From: Manduca sexta
Taxonomy: Eukaryota > Arthropoda > Insecta > Lepidoptera > Sphingidae
DNA: 64,000 nucleotides
Assembly: GCF_014839805.1 (NCBI RefSeq)
Contig: NC_051124.1
Location: 4,154,001 to 4,218,000 of the forward strand
Reading direction: 5' to 3'
Positions 48,289 through 61,500 of this stretch are shown here, piece after piece. The translations under genes and the position numbers were made by a program. Numbering within the stretch: the stretch's first letter is position 1; each line of letters begins with the position of its first letter. Below the pieces are notes generated by a model. The model was not told where the DNA came from, made no database searches, and worked only from the letters and a program-made list of their open reading frames with translations.

Positions 48289-51200
48289 ATGGCTCACTTG
48301 AACAACATCCTACAATGGAATTGCCGAAGTGCAATTCAAAATAAATCAGATTTAATTTATTTATTAAACAAATATAGCCCTAGTTTAGTAGTTTTAAGTG
48401 AGACATGGCTTAGGGGATTTTGTTTTCGAATTCCTGGTTATTCATGCATTCGAGAAGATAGATCAGATGGGTATGGTGGAGTTGCTATACTCATAAAAAA
48501 CTCCCAACATTTTTCTCCCTTAAATTTACCTTCTCACCATAATGATTTTTCTATTGTTGCTGCTTCTGTTAATAATATTTGCTTCGTTTCGATTTACATT
48601 CCTCGCCCATGCCCTTCTATATTTCGAGAAGTAGATAATATTATTTCTATATTACCAAAACCTTTTTAATTTTGGGGATTTTAATTCACATCACCAGTTT
48701 TGGGGCTGTTCAACTACAAAAATTGTGGAAGAGGCCTAATGGATATTATAGATTGTTATAACTTATGTGTTTTAAACTCAGGCGCTCCTACTCGTCGAAC
48801 TAATCCTAACGAAGGTCTTAGCGCCATTGATTTATCAATTAGTACACCAAATTTAGCAACTTCACTTACTTGGGAAATCCTTTCTCATTCGTATGGTAGT
48901 GACCACTTTCCTATTGTTATTCGGTTTTCAAAATAATAAACCTAATATAACTCGATCGCCTCGCTTAAAATACATGCTGAAGGATGCAGACTGGGTGGTA
49001 TATAAACGATTATTAGATGACAAAATTTCTCAGCTTCCGGATATTGAGTGTAATGACGAAGCCATATGTTCTGAGGCTCTTGCTAAAGCTATGATTGAAG
49101 TTGCGGATATAGTTTTTCCCATTAAAAAAAACAGGTCTTCCAAAATCCCTCTCCTCCATGGTGGGACCGAGAGTGTTCAAAAGCTGCCAAAAATAGAAAA
49201 AGAAAGTGAAAGGGCTTATTGTAAAAATATGACAACTGAAAATTTTGATAACTATGTCCTAGTTTCTAAACAGACAAAAATTTATTTCAAAAGAAGAAAA
49301 TCGAAAGCTGGAAATTATTTTGTACATCTATTTCCCTGATACCTGTCCATCAATTGTTTGGAGTAATATTAGAAAGTTTAGATCAGCTTTTAAGGAAAGA
49401 TCATTTTCTACCCTTTCTTCTTCTTTAACGGAAATCTTTTGGATAAACTGGCTCCCCTTCTGTTCCAGAAAATTTTCCACTTTACAGTACCCCAAGAATA
49501 CATGACAAACATAACTTAAACTCCATGTTTTCGCTATCAGAGCTTAAAGGAATCCTAAGCAGCGTAAAAGATTCGTCTCCAGGTGAAGACGGAATTCCTA
49601 TTCATTTTTGCAACCTTAATGATAATGTCCTTCTTTATTATTTAAATATAGTTAATTCTGTAATGATTACTGGTAACATACCTGACTCTTGGAGATCCCA
49701 AATTGTGTTACCTATTTTAAAGCCAGGGCATGATTCCTCCCAAAGCTCATCATATCGCCCTATAGCTCTATCAACAGTATTGTTGAAGCTTGCTGAACAT
49801 CTTGTAAAACCGATTGGAGTGGTATATCGAAAGCAACCGTTTGCTATCTGATAGCCAATACGGATTCCGTAAAGGGAAAAGTACTTTAGACAGTATCAGT
49901 ATTTTTGTGTCTGATATCCGTTTGGCATTTTCTCAAAATGACTCATTAATTGCAGTATTTTTAGATATTAAGTCAGCATATGATAACGTGGTTCCATCGG
50001 TTCTAACGAAAAAAATGTGTGATCTTAAAATTCCTGACATGCTGTCTAACTTTATTTCTAATTTAATAACAATAAGATATATTTCTGTTGATTCTGATGA
50101 TGCTACCAAATTTTTAAGAACAGTATCAAAAGGCCTACCCCAGGGATCTGTTTTAAGTCCCTTATTATACAATATTTATACATATGATCTGGAATCATCA
50201 TTAAATGGATCAGTTAAAATTCTACAATATGCTGATGATCTTCTCCTTTATACATCTGGTAAATTCCATACTGACTTGTGCTCTACCATGTCATTGGCAA
50301 TGACCTCCTTAGAGTCTTGGATGACTTCAAATGGACTGGAGCTTTCACCTTCTAAAAGCTCTACAGTGTTATTTAGTCGGAAAAATATAACATCTAACGT
50401 TGATATAAAATACAATAACTGTTCCATTCCTCTAAAAAGAAGTGAAATTTCTTGGTCTCATATTGGATTCCAAACTCACAGGTTCTTCGCATTGTGATTA
50501 TGTAGTTATTAAATGTGAACGAAATCTTAATATCCTTAGATGTCTTTCGGGTGTATGGTGGGGTGCTCACCCATATTCATTAAAACTTATTTATAATGCA
50601 CTGATTAGAAGCCAGTTGGATTATGGGACATTTATCTTAGAGCCGGGTAATTTATCAGCTTTCAAAAGACTTGACTCGATTCAAAATAAGGCTCTAAGAA
50701 TAATTTCGGGTTCAATGAAATCGAGTCCAATAAATGCCCTTCAAGTCGAGTGTGTAGAGCCTCCTCTTAAGTTGAGACGACAGTTTTTAAGTGACAAATT
50801 TTTGTTTAGAGCTTTTCAATTTTCTGGTCATGCTCTCTTTCAAAAACTCCAAACTCTTTCTGAATATATTATAACTTCTCCTTTTTGGCGTAATAAGTCA
50901 ACTCCTCCTTTGGTTGTTAGTTTTCGTAAATTCTCTAACCTTCAAGCTCCAACATATCGTTCTATATCTCTTCCTCTTTATATGTATGGCTTTCAATCCC
51001 TTTTACTTAAACCCGAAATCTGTTACTCATTGGGTATTGAAAAGACTATCCTAATCCAAATGCTCAATTTAACGAAATAGTAGATACAAAATGGCCTAAT
51101 TTCCATCTAATATTCACCGATGCATCCAAACATTCTTCCTCAGATTTTTGTGGTGTAGGGGTTTACCATCCTCGTTACAATGTTATTCAGAAAATAAAAC

Positions 51201-51970
51201 TTCCACCAGAAAGCTCTGTATTTACTGGAGAATGCTATGGAATTTATAAGGCATTAGAATACATTCTTCTCCTGAAACTTAGGAAAACAGTAATTTTTCG
51301 GATGCGTACAGCGCCCTTCAGGCCATTGAAAAATTCCCATTCAAAACTAAGCCTTCATCTAGTATAATTATTTCTATAAGAGAAATGCTATATGAATGCC
51401 TTTCTAAAGGTTTAATTGTAGTTTTAGCTTGGATACCTGGTCACTCAGGTATAAGTGGGAATATAAAAGCTGACCGTTTAGCTAACGAAGCGACTATGGA
51501 TGGGGATGTATATCCATACATAAATTACTGTAGCGATCTGGCTACGCTTCCCTCAACTTCTCTGAGAGAATCTTGGGACAAGTATTGGGAAGAAACCAGA
51601 CAGTTGAAAGGAAAATTTTATGCAAATGTTCAACTAAGCATACCTAATAAGCCGTGGTTTTGCAAATTGAAGCTTGGTAAGCGATCTACTAGTTGTATTA
51701 TAAGAATGCGCTTGGGACATGTATGCTCGCCAGCTCACCTTGCCAGGCTTCATATTATTGGCAGTAGTGCTTGTGAATGTGGTGAGGAGGTCGGAGACCT
51801 TAATCACATTTTTCTTCTCTTGTCCACGTTATGATCGTTCTTCATTCATAAATCGTCTCATATCCCATAATATTCCTCTTCCCACTTGTATTTCTAATTT
51901 ACTCGTATTTAATATTGATATTTACAAAGCTATATCTTCTTTCATTGTAGAAAATGACATAAAACTATAA
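48289..51970 (+). pseudogene. LINE ORF2, second copy
   Basis: Same domains in order: endonuclease, RT with YADD, RNase H, terminal Cys/His cluster. The thumb-to-connection part (50442-51080) is open here but broken in the first copy near 40788. Conversely an early endonuclease break at 48666 falls where T and G runs are short here and long in the first copy. A true sequence intermediate between the copies would be open at that point. Confidence 0.8.
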
Positions 51971-52188
51971 TTTCATTTCAAGTATCAAGTAGTTACTTTC
52001 ACATTTATTATATACTTTACAATCAAAGAGTCTTTACAATAATTTATTTTATTTTTTCAGCTTAACTGACTTGTATTCTAAATTCTTTATACTCTTTGTA
52101 ACGTTTGTATATGTATAAAAAATCGTTTCCTTAACTTTGTTGTCATTGGCGTAGCACAGCAACCCAGTGCTTGTAGCCATTAAAATAG

Positions 52189-52220
<32 letters not shown>

Positions 52221-52555
52221 GGGCACTTTTGTGGAAATATTTTGTAAATAAATCAACATAATTAATTTTGCACTACTAGAAACGAAAACTTGTGGAATTA
52301 TCTGCGGCTCTAATATATTATTATATCGCTTGATGTGCTGTATTATTGGAGAAAGCTGTTTTAAAGAGTGTCGATTTGTTTTCAACCGTGGCGACTTGTG
52401 AGACTTCGGTCGGAGATATTTGACAACTTAAAATGGCGGCCCCTTTTGAACTCAAAAATCATTTTTATTGTATTAATTTGATGCTTTTGAGTGTAAATCC
52501 TGCAGTGCAATCAGTAATAATTTACGTTATGAAATAAGACTAAAGTGGTTTAAAC

Positions 52556-55500
52556 ATGGATCACAACTTGGATGACTCTTTAAACTTGGAAGGTGCTATG
52601 GAGAGTGTAAGTATTGTGTTATTTTTAAGATGATCTCCTTATTTGTTGCAATCATATCAGTACTTGGGACCATTTGATGTGATGATTGTTTACAACTGCT
52701 TCATACAATCTATGTTGGGTATTTTTTTAGTTATTGAGAAGCTGTATGAGTCCAGCAATTTTTATATGATCACATTAAACATGTGTTATACTGCGTACTT
52801 TCCCCCCATAATATACATTTTTCAGTTTTATTTAAAATCTTTGCCTATAAAATGATATTTAATATAAATAATTACTAATTAAAAATGAAATGTATTACAC
52901 ACCCGGGTATTTAGTGTTTATCTTGTAGTTTGGGTTCAAATTTTGTTTCAAAACCCTTTTGAAAATAATAAGCACCTACCTATTCGTATTAGTTTTATTA
53001 TTGTTATGAGGAAGCAGGTTTTATTGGACAAATAACTAATGCAATAAAAGGTTATCACCATAGTTTACAAAGCTATTTGTTTATTTATCTGTCAATACTC
53101 AATTCCAAAATCAACCCTAATAGGGTAATAAGTATTAAGTTTATTTTTATTTATTATTAACTTTTCCATTAAGTTTTTAAGTATAACTGTCACAGCATGG
53201 TAATGCATGCACAAATACTAGAATCATAGATAGGTAGGAATATCCAAAATTGCATTTTTGTATGAAGTGTATATTGAATTAACACGACTTACACAGTTCT
53301 GTTGAAATTTAAGGTATGGAGTGGTGAATAAGTTATTACCAATAATAACGATTTTGTTGATATTACCTTTATTAAGAAAATGGAATTGGGTTATTTTTAT
53401 GACTGTTTGGTATTTAACTAAACATCATAGGACTTGAACAAATCAAATCGTAAAGGAGTTATTAGAGCATATAGAAATGGATTTTAATATTAATTTATAT
53501 TTCTTTATACAAAATAAACATTTTTTAAACAACAGTAAAGTAGTATTTTTAACAGTGGCTTTTTATATTTTTGCAGATGGATTTTGATAATTCCGGAGTG
53601 GTGGTAAATCAGGCAGATATCACACTGGAGACAAGTGAACATGAAGGAGAGATCCCTATGGAGTTCGAGGAGCAGCAAATGTTAATGGACACTGGAAGTG
53701 AAGAAATTATTGGTAACAATAATATTATAAATTATAAAATATCCCTATGATAAAAAAAAAAATTGTATTAATTATTGTATGTGCATTTTTATTATTGCAG
53801 TTACAGATTTTATGGGTGAACAGTTCTCACTGCAAGAGTATTCAGTGCAAGATGAACAGACAATTGATTCAAACGTGACTGTTGAACTAAATGTATGTGA
53901 CATTTTATATTGTAAGAATATTCATTATTTGAGTTGTAACTGGAAAAATTCAATGTCTTTATTTTCTAAAATAGCAAGGTGGTTAGATAATTAAAAAAAA
54001 GCTGCTAATTCCAAGGTTTTTATAATGATGACCTAAGCCTTGTTTACATTTATGATAGTCAATTCCATTGTTAAATACTTCAATTACAATTATATTGGAG
54101 CATTTAAAAATTTTCTTTTATTTAAATTTGTAGCAAATAGGTGCGATGACCCTCACAATCAGAGACAATGATAGATTTACAACTCGAGGCTGACTCTATT
54201 CCACAAAGCATCAGGCAAGCAACTGCTGTTCAGCCCAAATTTGTATCTGTGAAGGTAAACAATCACTTTATTAAACCTTTTTAAGATGAAATGTGAGGCA
54301 CTTTCAAGTCATGATGACTTTTATTTTTATCTCTAGGCAACCCTTCTAGTTTGGCTAAGCCATTTTTAATTCGTTTTTAGTAAATTTAATTTCGGAATAG
54401 TAATACTTTATAAGACATTACTTATAGCCTGGTGAAATCTTACAAATTATTCGTAATCTTACAATGTATGCAAAAAACACCATTGCAGGCTCCAGCATCT
54501 GTCCGGACAGTAAAGAAGGCCGAGGCTGCAGCGGTGCCGCGGCAAGTGGCGATAGCCCCGAAGCCCCCGAAGTTAGTACAGACGCAGAAAGCGACGTTCT
54601 CGTCGGGGAAGCAGTACGCGATCGCGCCCAAGCCTGTGGCGCTCGTCATGAACAAAAGCTTGAAGAAGGTGTCCTTAACTGGTGTGCAGGGAGTCAAGGG
54701 AAACTCTGTTATAAGAAGTGAGTTTCTGATAGCTTGAAGTACATCCATATTGCATAGTGAATTATTGAGTACAAGTTGACATGTGATCAAACAGAGTTTG
54801 AAGTCTTTCCCATGTCACAAGTCAAATTGGCTCCAAAAAACTCAATTTAAAAAAATATTGTTCCGTAAATAGTTACTCTATAACTCTACAGAGTAGTATG
54901 TTACATGATTAAAGCAGTAAAACTCAATATATTACAATCTCATAGTCTTTCATGAAATATTTGGGTCCTTCATGAATTGGTTAACTATTCTATTCACTTT
55001 AATCTGGTCAAATGAGAGATATTTTTGACAGCTTATAAATAATATAATTTAATTATTATTTTAAGTCAAGCAAGTTATTTATATTATATTTTATTATTTC
55101 TTATTACAGCCCCAGTAAACAAACAGTTTGTTATGCTCCCAACAGACGGCTCTCAGAAAATAAAACTGATGTCTGCCAGAACAGGTACCACGCTGCAGTG
55201 CGTTCCTTCTAGTTCGGATCACGTGAGTAATTGTTTTGAACTGTTTACATATATGTTAGGAAATTTTATAAATGCAGTCAGTGGTATAAAATGAAGTTAT
55301 TATTAATTCATCTCTGGATATAAAAATACTCATAAGTATATGTCAAGAGATTAGGCCCATAACATGTAATACTACATAATATTCTTTTAGTATTATTATC
55401 AAATCAATAAATTTTTCAGACATGTTTATATTAATAAGGTATTTCAGTTCAAACTTATATTGTGACTAAATTGTTGCAGGCACAGTTAATACCGAATAAG

Positions 55501-58500
55501 ACTTTAGGTGCAACACAAATTGCTAAGCCCATTGTGGGAAAAGTCATTGTGCAAGGTATGCATGTGTTTTTGTTTACATATTTATATATTCTTGTGGTAC
55601 AATCTGTGTGTGTGTGCCAAAGCCCACGCGTGTTTGCGGTACTGTTTATGCTTTTATGGCAGTGGTTGGTTGTGAAACGAGATGTGTGAATGCTTTTGTT
55701 CTACCTTTTTGCCTATTTTATCCCATAGACTATGAACTAGTAGGAATGAGAATATGCTCATCTAACATCTTATTTTTATTGTAGGTGGAACGACCCCGGA
55801 CGCGAACAACCAGCCCGCCGTGATACGGAAGTTGCTGCCGGCAGGCAATGCCGCCACGCGCTACGTCATGCAACCTAAAACTGTGCCCATATACATTGGC
55901 GGCAACAAGGTATGTACAGAGAAAGTGATCGTGTTTTAATAGGGGAAAGATAACATTTACGTCATTAAGAAGGTATAGTTGAATTGAGAGCTTTGAAACA
56001 TAAATACCCACGGATTTAAATTTTTGTCCGATATCACTGTAACGATCAACAAGAATCTTTTTGAACCTGTCCAAAATCGGAATTACCGCCCGCCATATCG
56101 CCAAATGTCACAAATCAATTTTAAAAAATATACCCTATTCTCATGTGCTTGTATTCCATACTCTAATACATTTCTTATTTTATTAGAAGAGAAAATTTTA
56201 TACTAAAAAAATTAATTATTAAAAACCTTGTTATATTATTTATTATAATTAATACTTTTAATATTTGATAAGACAATAAAACTACGCTACTTAAAAAAAT
56301 ATTTCTTTAGTTATAAATAATAATCATTTTTAAAAACTTTAGTGAATATTACTTGTTTTTTTTCGTCAATTGATAATTGTATAATAGACTGAGTTCTATT
56401 TAATTATAATAACCCTGAGCATTCAATAGTACAGACAGTTAGCTGTCATCCACATACCTTTGCAAGCTACAGGTGGAATTCTATCACCAGAAAAAAAAAA
56501 TCATTAAATTGTAGGTGGGTACTATGTGTATAAACTTGTGAGTTTATGTTTTAAGGTTCTACTGGCTTCCCCCACGAAACAAGGAGTGAAACTTGGAAAC
56601 AAGAAGCAACAAATTATAGCCATCAAATCGTCGCCGCAGAAAGTAATGCCAGTCACTACACAAGGTAAGGCATGGCTACTATATAATAAATAATAATAAT
56701 ATCAGCCCTGTATTATATACTGTCCCACTGTTGGACACGGGCCTCCTCTACTACTGAGAGTGATTAGGCCTTAGTCCACCACGCTGGCCTAGTGCGGATT
56801 GGTAGACTTCACACACCCTCGAAAATTCCTAATAGAGAATTTTTCTCAGGTGTGCAGGTTTCCTCACGATGTTTTCTTTTACCGTTAAAGCAAGTGATAA
56901 TTAACAAAGAATACACACTTTTTTCTTAGAAAAGTCAGAGGTGTGTGCAATTGGAATTTGAACCTGCAGACATTCGTCGCGGCAGTCCGTTCTACAACCA
57001 ACTAGGCTATCGCCGCTTTTTTATGGCTACTATACTGTTGCAAAATTAAAATCACCAAGATGTAAGAAATTGTATTTGAAGTCTGCCCAATAAATCTGAA
57101 TAGAACCAAGGCCAAGACTAGAACCCTCTCTGGGATAGAGGAGGCTCTTTCCCAGCAGTGGGATAGTATATCAATACAACACAGGAGATTATAGGTCAAA
57201 TAGCTTTTGTTTGCGGCTTCCTGCGTATATCTTTTTTTCGGGATAATAGTCCCGCTATTTATTTTCCTGGGGTATAAAGTAGTCTATATCCTTCCCAGAG
57301 TCTCAAAAGTATCTCCTTACCAAATTTTATCGAAATCAGTATAGTGGTTCAGATGTGAAAACATAATGTGACTGTTGCTTTATTGTCGTTATGATTGTTT
57401 TTGTTTTTTTGTATACAGCTAACACAGCCAAGAAAGTAGTTATCACAGCGAATCCAAATAACGTTATATTGAAGACCACGGCGCCGCCAAAAGGACCTAC
57501 GGTGGGTATATAATTATTTGGGGTATTATAAATTATATTCAGTGCGAAAATAATACTGTTAAATGCAATGCTTGAAATTAAACTATTTACTTTATAAAAA
57601 CAGCCTTATATTATGGAATTGTCCTAGAGCTACAAAATCAAATGATCAAACAAAGCAGAAAAATCTGGCGATTCCAAAAGGATTATACGTCATTTTCGGT
57701 ATATTAGTCGCTTAGATTTATAATTGCTTTTCAAGCGTTGAGAAATTATTAAGGCTCCCATCAATAATAGAACTTTGTGACCGTTTTTTTACATTTGTGT
57801 TCTTCACTTTGCCTATATTTAATGTTACAATATTTCATGAAAATATTAATATTATTTTTGAACAACTCTAAATTGCATATTTCTATTTGTTCATAGGTGT
57901 CAAAAGATGGAAACATTGTATTGCAAGGACAACGCACACAACTTCATCAAATAAATGTACCAGGGAAAGGGGTATGTTCTTATTATCGTGACTAATATAT
58001 ATTGTTTTAAATATATTTTTATACCTTCATTAACAACTATTAGATATTGGTGTAAATTGTTCACTTTTGAAAAAATTCTATCACTTACATTTTAGGTGTG
58101 AGATTGCTACTCTGCCAATAAGCTAGGTAATAAATAATTTGTCATCAGATCCAGTACATTCGCTTGATAACGAACTCCGCGACGACTCCGTCTTCAGCAG
58201 CGAGTGCGTCGAGTGGGTCGAGTGTGCCTGCGCCGGCGCCGAAGCCCGGCTCATGGGGTCCGCCCCTGGCACCCGCCAAAAGCTTTGTACTTACCGACAC
58301 TAAGGGTGAGTACTCACATATATTACCTACACAGCATGCTTTGCCTTATTCTCTATGATATTGTAAACTCTTAACGCGGTTGTGCTACGTTATGTTCGTG
58401 AAATTAGCATGGAATGGTATTCTGTATGCCAATTTTAATTGTCCTAAATGCGTCGCAGTGCGTTACGCACAGTCAAAATAACATGTGGCATAGTGGATAA

Positions 58501-61500
58501 GGCGACAGTTTCAATAATAACCACCTGCATTTGTTTTGTCAATATCAAAAGAGGGTAGTTTAGGTTTTATTATTTTCATTGATTGTGAATCTAAAATTGA
58601 AAATTATTTTATAAATCTCTTCCATTTCTACATATTTTCTTTTAAAGTCAATAAAAAAATAGTGAAAAGATCCATTTTGCAACACTGATGTCATGTTTGG
58701 CACAGTATGGACCTTGGAGAAAGATAGCCCCACATTTTCCTCATACGAATATGTAAAATATGAAATGTTTTATGCTATGTTAGATAGGTAATGAGCTATA
58801 ATGTGATGCTGGAATTGATTGTCAACTCTTCTGAAAATATTAGCTCAAAAATGTTGTAAATGTTTTGTCCTATTACCATGCAGTATTGTATTATTCTGAT
58901 TGTTGCAGGTAATTTAATTCAAATGACGGCAGAAAAAATGGTCGCCGGCCAACCGCCGCCTTTAGTTATCACCGGAAACGTCGGTACGGCCGGTAAAGGC
59001 GCTTATCATTTTTTAACTTAGTACCTGGCATTTACGTTTATTAACTTAAATTTCCTACATTTTGTAGTCATAAAGTATTGCATATTACAAATTCTGTAAT
59101 TATAATTAAAGTTTCATTTATACTCAGTGATCTCTTTCGTTAACAAATAAAAGACGTGGAATATGTATTTAAATTAAAAATGACATTATTTAAATTCAAA
59201 TGTGATAGTTTTCTCTGTTTGAAAATCGATATATTAAATGTAGAACATATAACAAATCACACGTATTTATTGGCACATGTCAATATTGTGTCGAATATAA
59301 TTATCATTTTGCCGTGTTTCGTTGTGCAGTACCATCAAAGCAGGAGAGGAAACTCGTGAGGATAGCGCCGGTCACCAGCAAAACCGGACAGCTCGTGACG
59401 GTATGCAAAATTACAATTTACTATTTTTCTTGGAATGTGATCTAATTGTATTTTATCAAGTAGTTTTAAAGTTATATATAAGATTGAATTGCAGAGGCCA
59501 AACTTTTTAAATAATATAGATGTTTGTAATATTGCCAGACTGCAGTGCGATCATCACAAAGCCTGTTAGCGCCAGTGTTGCCATCGAAAACTGAAGAACA
59601 GGAAGAGGAAATACCGGAGCACACGGAAGAAGAACAGATTGAGGAGGAAGTGGAGGACATACTCGAGGAACAGACGGATGATATGTTACACGCGATCGAC
59701 ATCAAATACGAGAGAATGCAGGTACTTGCCGCGTTTAATATAAAACTAGATTTCTATCCACTGATCTGCCTGCAAGAAAGTACGTTTTATCAACAGACAT
59801 AGACATAAAAAACATATTTTTACGATTTATTACTAATTTCTTGCGACTCCCGGTTCTTTTTTGCAAAAATAGTTAATTTATAAATAAGGGCAATAGATTT
59901 GTTTATTATATTCATTGATTTACACTTATAGATAAAACTGAACAAATTTGTATGGCCGCCCCCTATCACATCATGGGACGGAACATACTTGGCGAAAAGT
60001 GGGTGCCCTTGTTGCGCCTCTGCATACCCCTTCGGGGATAAAATGCGTGATGTTATGTATGTAATTTGTTTGGACCTGATAATGTGTTGAATCAATGTTC
60101 TTATTTTAAAAATTTCCTTTATGCCAATAGCTTTATTATTTTAATCTAGAGGTATTAGTTCAAAATATTCTTTTGCAGAGTCCCGTCATAGAAGAAACTG
60201 CCCAGAGTATGGAAAGTAACGATAATAATAAAGAGGAGGAACACCCGCTCATTGTGATACCCTCCACATTCAGACAAATCCAAACCCAATACAAAGATTA
60301 CACAGACAGTAGTAAACGAAAGGAGAATATTATATCGTATTCCGATGATGACTCGAGGCATTTATTGGTGAGTGTTTGGTTAGTTATTTTTGTATATTCT
60401 ATTTATGGGTTTTATAAAAATGTTTCTAGTTATAGTATTACAAAAGTGTTGAGCACGAAAACTGTCTGAGGAATATAATTTTTAATTCTTTTAATGATAA
60501 TAATTAATAACTGGTTTAAAAAAAGTAGGAGGTTCTTAATTCAACTTGTATTTTCTTTAATCTTTGTTACCTCAGTATTAAGTAATATACATGTATTAAC
60601 AAAATTTGGACAATTAATTTTTTATTTGATAGGATGCCTCCAGATTGGTCACATAAAATTGTTTCAGTACTTATTGAAGTGAACTTTAAATAAACCTTAT
60701 TTTATATTTCTGCCATTAAATGGTTGTCTTACCATAGTTGGATCAAAATTTGAACTACAATGTAGCTGAAGTTCTCACAAGTTCATTGAAGTTTTCATAA
60801 CTATAATTTTGATATGGTGTTATATTACTTAATTTGATTTTAGGAAGAATCAAATTCCTTAACCAACATGGTGAATGTGGACGCCGAGATAGTACCGTAT
60901 CAGTCGCCGCAGACACCACAAGCTCTTTCGGAGAGTGGTGAGTGGTACATAAAAATCAAACCACTTAAACTGATATAAAAAATCTATATTTATTATTTAG
61001 ATTATTTGATGTTCTTTTATATGATCCATCTAAAATTCTAATGCTAGTTATTCTAATTTCATAAACAAGTTTCATTCATTCTTCCACTTAACTTTATTGA
61101 ACAGCAATGTGGATCAGCACAACACACTCTTTTTAAGCATCTTGAAAACGGCATATTGTTCAGTTTTTACGACCTACTTCCTGCCTTACAACCACCACTT
61201 CCATGGAGATTTAAACAATTTTCAAAATGGTTGCAATATTTTCTGTGTCATGACAGATTTGGTGACATCAGACCTCGGATTGCGGCCGCGCAAGGCGTGC
61301 AACTGCACGAAGTCTCAATGCCTCAAGTTGTACTGTGACTGCTTCGCCAACGGGGAGTTTTGCAACCACTGTAATTGCAACAACTGCCACAACAACCTTG
61401 AGAATGAGGAGTTGCGACAGAAGGCCATCAGAGCATGCCTTGACAGAAACCCTAATGCTTTCAGGTAAGGTGGTTTTGATGAACCTCGTGGGCTATCAGT

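Larger units (their letters stand above)
46600..52216 (+). mobile_element. Full-length I-clade LINE (second copy)
   Basis: Same insertion as 36580-42200: the same target-site duplication AAATTTTGGGC (46589-46599 and 52214-52224) and the same neighbours. The A tail is about 28 here against 12 in the first copy, as expected of poorly resolved homopolymers. Two independent insertions at the identical base with identical duplication would be implausible. Confidence 0.88.
46533..56061 (+). repeat. Second copy of the 9.5-kb duplicated segment
   Basis: Begins immediately after the gap at TTTTGTAATGTTGG and matches 36513-46032. Unlike the first copy it continues into unique sequence (intron and exon 9 onward of lin-54). 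It is the better reading in exons 1, 3, 5, 7 and 8 of lin-54. Confidence 0.9.

Noticed and set aside
61097..61256. Upstream extension of lin-54 exon 18 ([10 protein letters not shown]..)
   Set aside because: The acceptor CAG at 61254-61256 joins in phase to exon 17 and leads directly to the CXC domain; the earlier acceptor near 61106 would put a stop in frame.
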